Of a stretch of DNA of 22,700 bases, positions 1-6,417 are shown one piece after another. This stretch comes from a virus. Each line of letters starts with the position of its first letter. Position 1 is the first letter of the stretch. Below the pieces are notes generated by a model. That model saw only the letters and a list, made by a program, of their open reading frames with translations, ran no database searches and was not told the origin of the DNA. The position numbers and the translations under genes were made by a program. The stretch is from the IMG/VR virus record IMGVR_UViG_3300033143_000565, positions 1-22,700 of that record; one strand, given 5' to 3'.

Positions 1-780
1 ATCATCATTCCTGACCCTGTTGCTAATGCACTACACTCAGTGAAGGTGATGCTCAACTCTATCTTGGAGTCTGTTGGCGCAGAGACGTACAAAGGCTACT
101 TGACAGGGAAGGGTAACTTTAGAGAGAAGGTGGCAGTGACGCAGAAGTACAAGGGGAACCGAGACGACTTCGTTAGACCTATTCACTTCGAGGCTATTAA
201 AGAATACCTTATTGATGTGTGGAAAGCTGAGGTAGTTAAGGGCATCGAAGCTGATGATGCTATGGCTATGGAGCAATGCATTTATAATGATTCTGCTGAA
301 AGAGCTGCTATTCAAATGAGACTTGAGGGAGCTGATGCTGAGCCTAATTATAACTCTATCATCTGCTCTATTGATAAAGACCTACTAATGGTTCCTGGAT
401 TTCATTACAACTGGAACAAAGACAAGAAGGTGTTTATAGATAATAATGATGGCCTTAATTGGTTCTTTAAACAAATGCTTACTGGTGATGATACAGACCA
501 TATCTTAGGTTGTGCTAAGAGAATCACTAGGAAGTACAAGTCAGGGGCTAAGATAGGACTTCCATATAAGCAGCGTGTAGGAGTTGGGCCAAAGGAAGCT
601 GATGCTATCCTAGAGGGCTTATCATTAGACGACCAATGGTGTGCTGTAGGTTTGCACTATGCTATTCATACAGACGACCCTGAAGCTCGTATGCAGGAAG
701 ATGGAAGTCTTCTCTGGATGATGCGTAAGGAAGGTGACCACTTTGATTTATACAGGATGATAAATGGCGAAGAGAGTTAA
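1..780 (+). CDS. 5'-3' exonuclease / flap endonuclease, T7 gp6-like (5' end beyond window)
   Basis: Probable phage 5'-3' exonuclease, which removes RNA primers and degrades DNA during replication and recombination. The frame is open from base 1, so the gene begins outside the window; the GTG at 40 is only an internal codon. Metal-binding signatures of the FEN/T5-T7 exonuclease family are visible: EADDAMA (about 247-267), a CSIDKDLL block (about 364-387) and GDDTDHILG (about 484-510), followed by a helix-hairpin-helix-like segment ending GVGPKEADAI (about 580-609). The N-terminal acidic motif is missing, as expected for a truncated view. About 259 residues are visible, against roughly 300 for T7 gp6. 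The stop overlaps the HNH gene by 17 bases. Family identity is from motifs and is quite secure; the in vivo role is inferred from T7. Confidence 0.9.
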   Translation: MIIPDPVANALHSVKVMLNSILESVGAETYKGYLTGKGNFREKVAVTQKYKGNRDDFVRPIHFEAIKEYLIDVWKAEVVKGIEADDAMAMEQCIYNDSAERAAIQMRLEGADAEPNYNSIICSIDKDLLMVPGFHYNWNKDKKVFIDNNDGLNWFFKQMLTGDDTDHILGCAKRITRKYKSGAKIGLPYKQRVGVGPKEADAILEGLSLDDQWCAVGLHYAIHTDDPEARMQEDGSLLWMMRKEGDHFDLYRMINGEES

Positions 781-1129
781 GAAGACGAGAAACAATGCAA
801 CACTTACAGAGGCCGGTTATTGGGGTTCTGTTCGTTCTGCATTACGTAGACACTTCCGTTATTGGAAGCCAGCTACGCAAGCCAAGATAGAGGCACGTAG
901 ACCAAGCCAAAGCAGTAATGCTAGATTGAAATGGGAGTTTCAATGTAACCACTGTAAGGAATGGTTCCCTGACAAAGAAGTACAGATTGACCATATAACA
1001 CCAGTGGGGACGCTGAAGTGTGGTGATGATTTGAAACTCTTCCTTGAAAGGCTAACACCCGAAGATGGATTCCAAGTGCTATGTAAGCCTTGCCATCAGA
1101 TAAAAACAAACGAGGAAAGAAATAAATGA
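764..1129 (+). CDS. HNH endonuclease
   Basis: A 121-residue HNH-type nuclease. The C-terminal half carries the whole module: a zinc-knuckle pair C61-x2-C64, the catalytic D76-H77 with ITPVG behind it, a second pair C107-x2-C110 followed by H111, and a KTNEE tail. The N-terminal 55 residues are basic (KRVKKTRNN and an RRHFR stretch) and may bind DNA. The ATG lies inside the exonuclease gene, preceded by an AGGA-type ribosome site in that gene's tail. The position suggests an integral replication or recombination nuclease rather than a late homing insertion, because both neighbours overlap it (17 bases upstream, ATGA downstream), but a homing origin cannot be excluded. Substrate unknown. Confidence 0.88.
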   Translation: MAKRVKKTRNNATLTEAGYWGSVRSALRRHFRYWKPATQAKIEARRPSQSSNARLKWEFQCNHCKEWFPDKEVQIDHITPVGTLKCGDDLKLFLERLTPEDGFQVLCKPCHQIKTNEERNK

Positions 1130-1326
1130 ATTTAATGATTAACTTAGATAAGGCAGCACCATTCCTATTGATGATTGGCGGTGCTTATGCTATGTGGAAT
1201 GGGCACACTATGGAGTCTTTTGGTCTCTTTATTATGGGTAGCCTATGGCGTATTGAGAACCTTCTTGAGTATGGTAGCTCTGTGTGGGATGAACTTGATG
1301 CATTAGACGAAGAGAACACTCAATGA
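1126..1326 (+). CDS. Small hydrophobic protein of unknown function
   Basis: A 66-residue protein, not recognised. Residues about 10-25 (APFLLMIGGAYAMW) and 32-42 (FGLFIMGSLW) are hydrophobic and could form one or two short membrane segments or a helical hairpin. The C-terminal third is acidic (WDELDALDEEN). The start overlaps the HNH stop in an ATGA and the stop overlaps the next start in another ATGA, so it is translationally coupled on both sides. That coupling is the main evidence that it is a real gene. Function not assignable. Confidence 0.7.
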   Translation: MNLMINLDKAAPFLLMIGGAYAMWNGHTMESFGLFIMGSLWRIENLLEYGSSVWDELDALDEENTQ

Positions 1327-1511
1327 TTCTTATCTCTGCACAAGAAGTGCAGCATATTAAGGACACCTTAGAGGCATGTCAAGTAGCACTTACAGACAAC
1401 ACAAGCTCAGATGCCTATGGTTTGCTGTATGATGCATTGCACATCATGGAAACTCTAGAAGGTGAAGCTGAAGATATGCTCATTGATGATTTTGATGAGT
1501 GGGAGGATTAA
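1323..1511 (+). CDS. Small, very acidic protein of unknown function
   Basis: A 62-residue protein with about 17 Asp/Glu, one Lys and no Arg, so the calculated net charge is near -16. The acidic residues are spread along a probably helical body and concentrated in the tail (EAEDMLIDDFDEWED). It begins with an ATGA overlap with the previous gene and ends in a TAATG overlap with the phosphoesterase. No family is recognised. Strongly acidic small phage proteins can be DNA mimics or inhibitors of host nucleic-acid enzymes; that is only a possibility here. Confidence 0.72.
   Translation: MILISAQEVQHIKDTLEACQVALTDNTSSDAYGLLYDALHIMETLEGEAEDMLIDDFDEWED
1502..1506 (+). promoter_or_regulatory. Shine-Dalgarno deciding the phosphoesterase start
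   Basis: GGAGG lies 4 bases before ATG 1511. This favours that ATG over the in-frame GTG at 1499, which would sit upstream of the site. The site is inside the last codons of the acidic small protein. Confidence 0.8.
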
Positions 1512-2275
1512 TGAAGATATTTATTGTACCAGATACACAAGTTAGACCTGGAGTTCCTATTGACCACCTTACAGCGGCAGGGAATTACATCGTTAAGCAT
1601 AAGCCTGATGTGATTGTCCATCTAGGTGACCATTGGGACATGCACTCTCTTAGCTCCTATGACAGAGGCACAAAGAAGGCAGAGGGGGCAAACTACCTAG
1701 AAGACATTAAGTCCGGTCAGGCAGCAATGGATGCGCTCCTAGAGCCTATCAATGCATACAACAGGAAGCGTAAGTCTAATAAGAAGAAACAATACAAACC
1801 TCGAATGGAATACCTGCTAGGTAACCATGAGAATCGTATTGCTCGACACATCAATGCCTACCCTGTACTAGACGGTGTGCTTGGCTTTGATACACTAGGA
1901 CTTGAAGCTTATGGCTGGAATGTCAATGACTTCCTAGACCCACTGGAGATTAATGGTGTCACGTTCGCTCATTACTTTTATAACCCTATGTCTGGTCATC
2001 CTTATGGTGGCAAGGCACATACCAAGCTTAACAATGTAGGATTCTCATTTGTTATGGGACACCAACAAGGTTTGGATATGGCTATTAAGTCTCTAGCTAA
2101 TGGTAAGACTATTCGAGGGATTGTAGCAGGTAGCTTCTACCAACACTTTGAAGACTACAAAGGGCCACAAGCTAATGACCATTGGCAAGGCTGTTTGATG
2201 TTGCATGAAGTGGAAGATGGTAACTTCTGTCTGATGGAACTATCTTTAGCGTATCTAATGAAGGAGTGGCTATGA
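1511..2275 (+). CDS. Calcineurin-like metallophosphoesterase
   Basis: A 254-residue phosphoesterase of the calcineurin-like superfamily. The metal-binding signatures appear in order: D8-T-Q10 (D-x-Q in place of the common D-x-H), G39-D40-x2-D43, G104-N105-H106-E, and G183-H184-Q with AGSFYQH at 206-212. The C-terminal stretch (YKGPQ, then a Trp-Gln-Gly block and LSLAYLMKEW) matches a form common in phages of aquatic bacteria. The GGAGG at 1502-1506 supports ATG 1511, which overlaps the upstream stop as TAATG. The substrate is unknown; phage members are usually annotated only as phosphoesterases, and a nucleotide or nucleic-acid phosphate is plausible given the DNA-metabolism neighbours. Confidence 0.9.
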   Translation: MKIFIVPDTQVRPGVPIDHLTAAGNYIVKHKPDVIVHLGDHWDMHSLSSYDRGTKKAEGANYLEDIKSGQAAMDALLEPINAYNRKRKSNKKKQYKPRMEYLLGNHENRIARHINAYPVLDGVLGFDTLGLEAYGWNVNDFLDPLEINGVTFAHYFYNPMSGHPYGGKAHTKLNNVGFSFVMGHQQGLDMAIKSLANGKTIRGIVAGSFYQHFEDYKGPQANDHWQGCLMLHEVEDGNFCLMELSLAYLMKEWL

Positions 2276-2595
2276 GCTTCATCTACGTAGCTAGTCCTTA
2301 TTCAGATAAAGATGCAGACGTAGTAGAGGAGAGATTCTTAGCAGTTGAGAAGTACACAGCAGCCATGCTTAAAGAGGAACAGTATCTATACTCTCCTATT
2401 GTTCATTGCCACTCTATTGCAGATAAATATGAATTACCCCTTGACTTTAACTTCTGGAAGAACTACAATCAAGCTATGCTTTCAAAGGCATCTCTACTTG
2501 TTGTACTGATGCTAGATGGTTGGGAAGAAAGTAAAGGCGTAACAGCAGAGATTGAATTTGCTAAGTCTTGTGGAATTGAGGTGGAGTATGTCTAA
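2272..2595 (+). CDS. DUF1937 family protein (nucleoside deoxyribosyltransferase-like)
   Basis: A 107-residue protein matching the DUF1937 pattern. It has N-terminal IYVASPYSD, an EERFLAVEKYTA helix, SPIVHCHSIA at 41-50, LPLDFNFW, then LMLDGWEESKGVTAEI near 79-94 and a final GIEVEYV strand. The fold is related to nucleoside 2-deoxyribosyltransferases, and the GW..S.G...E element corresponds to the nucleotide/sugar site, so a role in nucleotide salvage or modification is plausible. The AAGGAG at 2261-2266 places the start at ATG 2272, not at the in-frame GTG 2266. It overlaps the phosphoesterase stop as ATGA. The biochemical activity of DUF1937 itself is not established. Confidence 0.82.
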   Translation: MSFIYVASPYSDKDADVVEERFLAVEKYTAAMLKEEQYLYSPIVHCHSIADKYELPLDFNFWKNYNQAMLSKASLLVVLMLDGWEESKGVTAEIEFAKSCGIEVEYV

Positions 2596-2746
2596 ACCTG
2601 AGATAACAGAACCAGAACTCTATCGTCTGTGGAGGGCGATAGGTACTTATTTACATGATACATACGGAACTGTAGGAGATTGGAAAGATGCAGTCATTGT
2701 CATTAAGGAACATTTTGAGGTCAAGCATGAGCGACGTAGTAAATAA
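2588..2746 (+). CDS. Hypothetical 52-aa protein
   Basis: A small protein starting MSKPEITEPELY, with a helical, Trp-containing centre (LYRLWRAIGTYLHD, GDWKDAVIVIKEHF) and a basic end (KHERRSK). ATG 2588 follows a GAGGTGGAG purine run inside the end of the DUF1937 gene. The longer reading from 2552 would start at a weaker codon without such a site. It overlaps both neighbours (8 bases upstream, 20 downstream). Not recognised; its position in an unbroken coupled series supports it as real. Confidence 0.65.
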   Translation: MSKPEITEPELYRLWRAIGTYLHDTYGTVGDWKDAVIVIKEHFEVKHERRSK

Positions 2747-2954
2747 ACCAAATCATTATATGACTTTCCCTGATATGGAGGCTATTGATATTATTCGATT
2801 GACTCTTACACCAGAGGAATTTGCAGGATATTGTAAAGGTAACTTCCTTAAGTATCGGCTTAGAGCTGGTAAGAAGGACAACCTTGAGCAAGAGATTGCT
2901 AAGTCAGATGTATATGCTAATTGGCTGTTTGAAGCTAATAAGGAGAATCAATAA
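2727..2954 (+). CDS. DUF3310 family protein
   Basis: A 75-residue protein with the DUF3310 signature: VNKPNHY at 5-11, MEAIDIIRLTLTPEEF at 17-32, GYCKGNFLKYRLRAGKK at 34-50, and DVYANWLFE at 61-69. The family is widespread in phages next to nucleotide-metabolism or replication genes and is often labelled a nucleotide-kinase-like protein, but its function is not established. GAGG at 2717-2720 supports ATG 2727; the in-frame ATG at 2688 would add 13 residues not typical of the family. The gene overlaps the upstream stop by 20 bases and its own stop overlaps the next start as TAATG. Confidence 0.87.
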   Translation: MSDVVNKPNHYMTFPDMEAIDIIRLTLTPEEFAGYCKGNFLKYRLRAGKKDNLEQEIAKSDVYANWLFEANKENQ

Positions 2955-3109
2955 TGACTGTAATTGTATGTGAAGAGATTAAGCAATATGAATACATCTG
3001 CCCTAATTGTTGGACAGAGTTTCTATTGCTGAAAGTAGTTAAGAAAGCGTACTGCCCTGATTGCGGCAGACTACACACAGTAAGGAAGGATACACAATGG
3101 CAGGATTAA
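2954..3109 (+). CDS. 51-aa zinc-ribbon protein
   Basis: A micro-ORF that a 60-residue cut-off would miss. Translation gives MTVIVCEEIKQYEYICPNCW at the start, a hydrophobic linker, then KKAYCPDCGRLHTV and a short tail. The C16-x2-C19 and C34-x2-C37 knuckles, both in CPxC form, make a textbook zinc ribbon. The start overlaps the DUF3310 stop as TAATG and has AAGGAGAA just upstream. The end overlaps the reductase start by 13 bases. It may bind nucleic acid or act as a structural or redox adaptor; the sequence does not decide which. Confidence 0.82.
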   Translation: MTVIVCEEIKQYEYICPNCWTEFLLLKVVKKAYCPDCGRLHTVRKDTQWQD

Positions 3110-5004
3110 AATCAAGCTATGAGGAATACATTGCCCTTAGTCGCTATGCACGTTGGCGACCAGAGGACAATCGTAGGGAGACATGGGAAGAGACAGGGCA
3201 GCGTTGGGCTGACTTCTGGGAAGGACGTTTCCCAAAGCATAAGAAGGTAATTAAAGAACTACAAGCTGCTGTATATGATACAGAAGTGATGCCTTCTATG
3301 CGTAGCCTAATGACAGCAGGTAAAGCCCTTGACAGGGATGAGGTTGCTGGATTTAACTGTAGCTACGTAGCAGTGGATAACATCAGAGTCTTTGATGAGA
3401 CAATGTATGTTCTCATGTGTGGTACAGGGCTAGGGTTTAGTGTTGAACGTCAATATGTAAATAAGCTACCAACTATTGCGGAGGAATTCTATGACACAGA
3501 TACCACCATCGTTGTTAGAGACTCTAAGATTGGATGGTCTAAGGCTTTCCGAGAGCTCGTCTCTCTTCTATTCAACGGACAAGTCCCTAAGTGGGATGTC
3601 AGTAAAGTACGTGGTGCTGGGGAAAAGCTCAAAACCTTTGGGGGTCGTGCTAGTGGGCCACAACCATTGGTCGATTTGTTTCAGTTCTCGGTAGAGTTAT
3701 TCAAGAAAGCTAAGGGTCGTAAGCTTCAAAGCATCGAAGTGCATGACCTTATGTGTAAGATAGCTGATATTGTAGTGGTGGGTGGTGTTAGACGCTCAGC
3801 TCTTATCTCTCTATCTAATCTAAGTGACCCTCGAATGAGGACAGCTAAATCAGGAGAATGGTTCCATGACAACGGACAACGAGCTCTCGCAAACAATTCA
3901 GTCTGCTATACTGAAAAGCCTGATATTGGAATTTTCATGGAAGAATGGAAAGCTCTATATGACAGCAAATCTGGCGAACGGGGAATCTTTAACAGAGATG
4001 CAGCCAATAAACTACTACCAGTACGACGAGCAGAACTTGGATACACTGAATGGGGATGTAATCCATGCAGTGAAATCGTACTTAGAAGTAAGCAATTCTG
4101 TAACCTCTCAGAAGTAGTTATTAAAGCCACTGATACTCTTGAAGACCTCAAGCGTAAGGTTAGACAAGCTGCTATTATTGGTACGTTCCAAGCTACCCTC
4201 ACTAACTTCCGTTATCTTTCTAGTGCATGGAAGAAGAACACAGAGGAGGAGGCTTTGCTTGGTGTTAGTCTTACAGGTATTATGGACCACCCTATGATGT
4301 CTGGACGTACAGATACCTCCTCCATGAAGACAGGCTTAGATGGTTGGCTACAAGAACTAAAGGAGGTTGCAATTGAAACTAATAAAGAGTGGGCTAAGAA
4401 GCTGGGTATTAACCCTGCTACTGCTATTACTGCCGTTAAGCCTAGTGGCACTGTATCGCAACTGGTTGACTCTTCCAGTGGAATCCATACTCGTTATAGC
4501 CCTTATTATGTACGTACTGTTAGGGCCGACAAGAAAGACCCACTAGCACAGATGATGGTGGCTCAGGGATTCCCTGTAGAGGACGACTTTATGAAGCCTG
4601 ATAATGGCTATGTATTCTCATTCCCTATTAAGTCTCCTGAAAGCTCTGTAATGCGTGATGATATGACAGCTCTTGAGCAATGTGAGATGTGGAAGACATA
4701 CCAACTAAGCTGGTGTGAGCATAAGCCTTCCATCACTGTCTTTGTTAAAGAGGATGAGTGGTTACAGGTAGGTAGTTGGGTGTATGATAACTTTGATATT
4801 GTATCAGGTATTTCATTCCTCCCTCATTCTGACCATAGCTATAAGCAAGCTCCTTATCAAGAGCTAACAGAAGAAGGGTATAATGAGTGGGTAGCATCTA
4901 TGCCAGCCGCTGATTGGTCTCTACTTGGTGAGTTTGAACTTGAAGACACTACTACAGGTATGAAAGAATATGCTTGTTCTAGTGGAGCATGTGAGATACT
5001 ATAA
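3097..5004 (+). CDS. nrdJ: Adenosylcobalamin-dependent (class II) ribonucleoside-triphosphate reductase
   Basis: A 635-residue monomeric class II ribonucleotide reductase, making deoxyribonucleotides for phage replication using coenzyme B12. The active-site residues are present: C88 (FNCSY) and C335 (QFCNL) as the reducing disulfide pair, and C324/E326 in NPCSEI for the thiyl radical and general acid/base. CGTGLGFS (108-115), GGVRRSAL (229-236) and KPSGTVSQ (about 448-455) flank these. The C-terminal shuttle pair is C627-x4-C632 in a CSSGAC motif, as in Lactobacillus RTPR. It is shorter than that enzyme (739 aa). AAGGAAGGA just upstream fixes ATG 3097 rather than the in-frame ATG-less extension from 3061. 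It overlaps small zinc-ribbon genes on both sides. Such reductases are frequent in marine podoviruses. Confidence 0.95.
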   Translation: MAGLKSSYEEYIALSRYARWRPEDNRRETWEETGQRWADFWEGRFPKHKKVIKELQAAVYDTEVMPSMRSLMTAGKALDRDEVAGFNCSYVAVDNIRVFDETMYVLMCGTGLGFSVERQYVNKLPTIAEEFYDTDTTIVVRDSKIGWSKAFRELVSLLFNGQVPKWDVSKVRGAGEKLKTFGGRASGPQPLVDLFQFSVELFKKAKGRKLQSIEVHDLMCKIADIVVVGGVRRSALISLSNLSDPRMRTAKSGEWFHDNGQRALANNSVCYTEKPDIGIFMEEWKALYDSKSGERGIFNRDAANKLLPVRRAELGYTEWGCNPCSEIVLRSKQFCNLSEVVIKATDTLEDLKRKVRQAAIIGTFQATLTNFRYLSSAWKKNTEEEALLGVSLTGIMDHPMMSGRTDTSSMKTGLDGWLQELKEVAIETNKEWAKKLGINPATAITAVKPSGTVSQLVDSSSGIHTRYSPYYVRTVRADKKDPLAQMMVAQGFPVEDDFMKPDNGYVFSFPIKSPESSVMRDDMTALEQCEMWKTYQLSWCEHKPSITVFVKEDEWLQVGSWVYDNFDIVSGISFLPHSDHSYKQAPYQELTEEGYNEWVASMPAADWSLLGEFELEDTTTGMKEYACSSGACEIL

Positions 5005-5198
5005 TGCCTGTATATAATTGGGAATGTACAGAGTGTAAGCATGAGTTTGAGCGCATCCAAAAGATGAGTGAAGACCCTCCTAAGTGTGAGAAGTGTGAAG
5101 CTCCTACTAAGAAGACCATCACTAAGCAGGGGTTAGCACGCTGCACAGGTGTTGGTGTTTACAATAAGCATAGGCCAGATACAGGGGATTGGGCATGA
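5004..5198 (+). CDS. FmdB-like zinc-ribbon protein
   Basis: A 64-residue protein of the FmdB / putative regulatory zinc-ribbon type: MPVYNWECTEC, then HEFERIQKMSE, DPPKCEKC and TKKTITK. The knuckles are C8-x2-C11 and C28-x2-C31. A C-terminal extension with a VYNKHRPDTGDW segment carries a further lone Cys (C47). The start overlaps the reductase stop as TAATG and the stop overlaps the ParB-like gene as ATGA. FmdB-like proteins are common in phages, but their role is unknown; the coupling to the reductase suggests co-expression. Confidence 0.85.
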   Translation: MPVYNWECTECKHEFERIQKMSEDPPKCEKCEAPTKKTITKQGLARCTGVGVYNKHRPDTGDWA

Positions 5199-5620
5199 GC
5201 AAGAAGATTAAGATGCTGCTCACCAAAGAAACAACCTGTATTGAACAGGTGCTTTACTTAGACCAAATCTTTCCTTCTATGGATGTGTATGAAGATGCAT
5301 TCTACGAGAAGGTCAAGGCAAGTCTGGAAGAGGAGGGGCTACTTCGGCCTCTCGTCGTCCTGCCTATAAAGGTGCGGGATTGGTTGTTGCTGATGGAGGA
5401 TAACTCCGAGATGCTTCCTCCACCCCCAAACTTTGCAGAGGATGATACTATCCTTCAAGTTAGGTGTGGCAATAATCGCTACTGGGCTGCTAAAGAACTT
5501 GAGTATAAGCTTATCACTGTCACTCAGGTAGACACACTACTAGAAGGCAGTAAGATATGTAGGGCACAGCAGAAGGAGATGAAGGAATGGCAGGAGACGA
5601 CAGAACGATGGAAGAAGTAG
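5195..5620 (+). CDS. ParB/sulfiredoxin-fold protein, copy A
   Basis: A 141-residue protein with a ParB N-terminal (ParB/Srx) fold pattern. It has a short YLDQIFPSM strand entry, a helix EKVKASLEEEGLLRPLVVLP (39-57) of the usual 'go left or right and substitute' type, and QVRCGNNRYWAAKEL at 88-102, matching the G-x-R/N-R-x-x-A nucleotide-binding box, then a closing ITVTQVD strand. There is no HTH or dimer domain after it; the tail is a charged helix (QQKEMKEWQETTERWKK). The insert MLPPPPNF resembles one in copy B. ATG 5195 overlaps the FmdB-like stop. Possible activities in this fold are CTP binding or hydrolysis, nuclease or kinase; none can be chosen from sequence. Confidence 0.72.
   Translation: MSKKIKMLLTKETTCIEQVLYLDQIFPSMDVYEDAFYEKVKASLEEEGLLRPLVVLPIKVRDWLLLMEDNSEMLPPPPNFAEDDTILQVRCGNNRYWAAKELEYKLITVTQVDTLLEGSKICRAQQKEMKEWQETTERWKK
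5333..5353 (+). other. Possible RNA hairpin in ParB-like copy A
   Basis: GAGGGG (5333-5338) can pair with CCTCTC (5348-5353), 6 bp with one G-U pair around a 9-base loop. An equivalent hairpin occurs in copy C at the same place in the protein. It could simply follow from the conserved EGLL-x-PL codons. Confidence 0.3.
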
Positions 5621-5961
5621 AGCTAAACATATCAGACCTCCATCCTATGACAGAGCCTAAAGCTATCAATGAACTAGCAGCTATACTGGAGAACGAGGAA
5701 ATCGTCCACCCCATAGTTGTACTACTAGTTGATAAGAATATTTGGGCAGAACAGAAGAAGAAGGTTCCTTTTATCTTTGACCCTCCAGAAATTGAGGGTG
5801 TAATCATGCAGATTCGATGCGGACACAATCGAGTGGAATGGTTAAAGAGACAAGGAAAGACGACAGTAAGAGCTCTCATCTATATTGATGAGGGATTATC
5901 CAGTGAAAAATGTAAGGAACAAAACAAATGGCAGAAGCAGAAGCACAAACCACTCATCTAG
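5587..5961 (+). CDS. ParB/sulfiredoxin-fold protein, copy B
   Basis: A 124-residue divergent paralogue of copy A. VELNISDLHPM begins the fold, AAILENEEIVHPIVVLLVD (31-49) is the helix-strand pair, and MQIRCGHNRVEWLKRQGK (74-91) aligns with QVRCGNNRYWAAKEL of copy A. A proline-containing insert (VPFIFDPPEIEG) precedes the box, as in copy A. The box lacks the usual Ala-Ala after the Arg, having VEWL instead, so nucleotide binding may differ. Start: ATG 5587 has AAGGAG at 5573-5578; ATG 5608 is an in-frame alternative with CAGGAG upstream, so the first seven residues are uncertain. It overlaps copy A by up to 34 bases. Confidence 0.65.
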   Translation: MAGDDRTMEEVELNISDLHPMTEPKAINELAAILENEEIVHPIVVLLVDKNIWAEQKKKVPFIFDPPEIEGVIMQIRCGHNRVEWLKRQGKTTVRALIYIDEGLSSEKCKEQNKWQKQKHKPLI

Positions 5962-6134
5962 ATATTATTTGTACTGTTGGTAGCAGTCAACAAGTGAGTG
6001 TGAAACTACCACTAAGTAACGCATCAGAAGCAGAAGTATTTTATGCTGACTTTGTAGCTAAACTAGGAGAAAAGGTTGGAGAAGTCTATTCGAGCGAAAC
6101 ATCGGTTAACCCTGTCTCAGAGTATACCCGTTAA
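5928..6134 (+). CDS. Hypothetical 68-aa protein between ParB-like copies B and C
   Basis: Not recognised. The predicted protein has an N-terminal MAEAEAQ stretch, then alternating hydrophobic residues suggesting two beta strands (LDIICTVGSSQQVSVKLPL) and a helix (ASEAEVFYADFVAKLGEKVG). It overlaps copy B by 34 bases and copy C by 59 bases, longer than the usual overlaps here. A GTAAGGA purine run about 10 bases upstream could serve as ribosome site. The regular strand-helix pattern argues for a real protein, but the long overlap keeps confidence moderate. Confidence 0.55.
   Translation: MAEAEAQTTHLDIICTVGSSQQVSVKLPLSNASEAEVFYADFVAKLGEKVGEVYSSETSVNPVSEYTR
6065..6070 (+). promoter_or_regulatory. 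Shine-Dalgarno for a TTG start
   Basis: AGGAGA lies 5 bases before TTG 6076, the only well-placed initiation codon upstream of the ParB-like core of copy C. The next in-frame ATG would remove the fold's first strand and helix. Confidence 0.6.
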
Positions 6135-6417
6135 GAGCTTAACACCTCTAGTCAGTGAAGTAGAAAACTGGGAAGTGTACAGAGATGTTCTCACCAGTAT
6201 GGAGAGCGAGGGGTTGTTAGAACCTCTCTCTGTTCTAATCATGGGTTGCAACAAAGAAGAGTGGCTACGTGTAGACAAGGGCTGTAATAGGCTTAGGGCT
6301 GCACAGGAGCTCGGCTACACTCATATCGACTGTAACCTATATGAAGAGTGGGATGAACTATTTAAAGCGTCTGAGATAGGGCGTAAGCGGAGTAAGGCAT
6401 GGCGAGTAAATATATAG
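6076..6417 (+). CDS. ParB/sulfiredoxin-fold protein, copy C (TTG start)
   Basis: A 113-residue third ParB/Srx-like protein. SIPVKSLTPL (16-25) is the entry strand, YRDVLTSMESEGLLEPLSVLI (35-55) the helix-strand pair, and KGCNRLRAAQELGYTHI (68-84) the nucleotide-binding-type box. The box is the most ParB-like of the three (NRLRAAQELG). It lacks the proline-rich insert of copies A and B. The basic tail GRKRSKAW ends near the same position as the charged tails of A and B. The start is TTG, supported by AGGAGA at 6065-6070; a non-ATG start and a 59-base overlap suggest low, coupled translation. Activity unknown. Confidence 0.7.
   Translation: MEKSIRAKHRLTLSQSIPVKSLTPLVSEVENWEVYRDVLTSMESEGLLEPLSVLIMGCNKEEWLRVDKGCNRLRAAQELGYTHIDCNLYEEWDELFKASEIGRKRSKAWRVNI
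6208..6228 (+). other. Possible RNA hairpin in ParB-like copy C
   Basis: GAGGGG (6208-6213) pairs with CCTCTC (6223-6228) around a 9-base loop, the same stem as in copy A (5333-5353) although the loop sequences differ. It may reflect either RNA structure or shared coding. Confidence 0.3.

Noticed and set aside
3866-4202. Overlapping plus (83 aa) and minus (98 aa) ORFs inside the reductase gene
   Set aside because: The reductase frame is clearly real, with all catalytic residues; the alternatives have no family features.
5195-6417. ParB-like genes as a plasmid-style partition or prophage-plasmid system
   Set aside because: No ParA ATPase, no HTH centromere-binding domain and no parS-like repeats were seen, and the genes sit in a nucleotide-metabolism operon.
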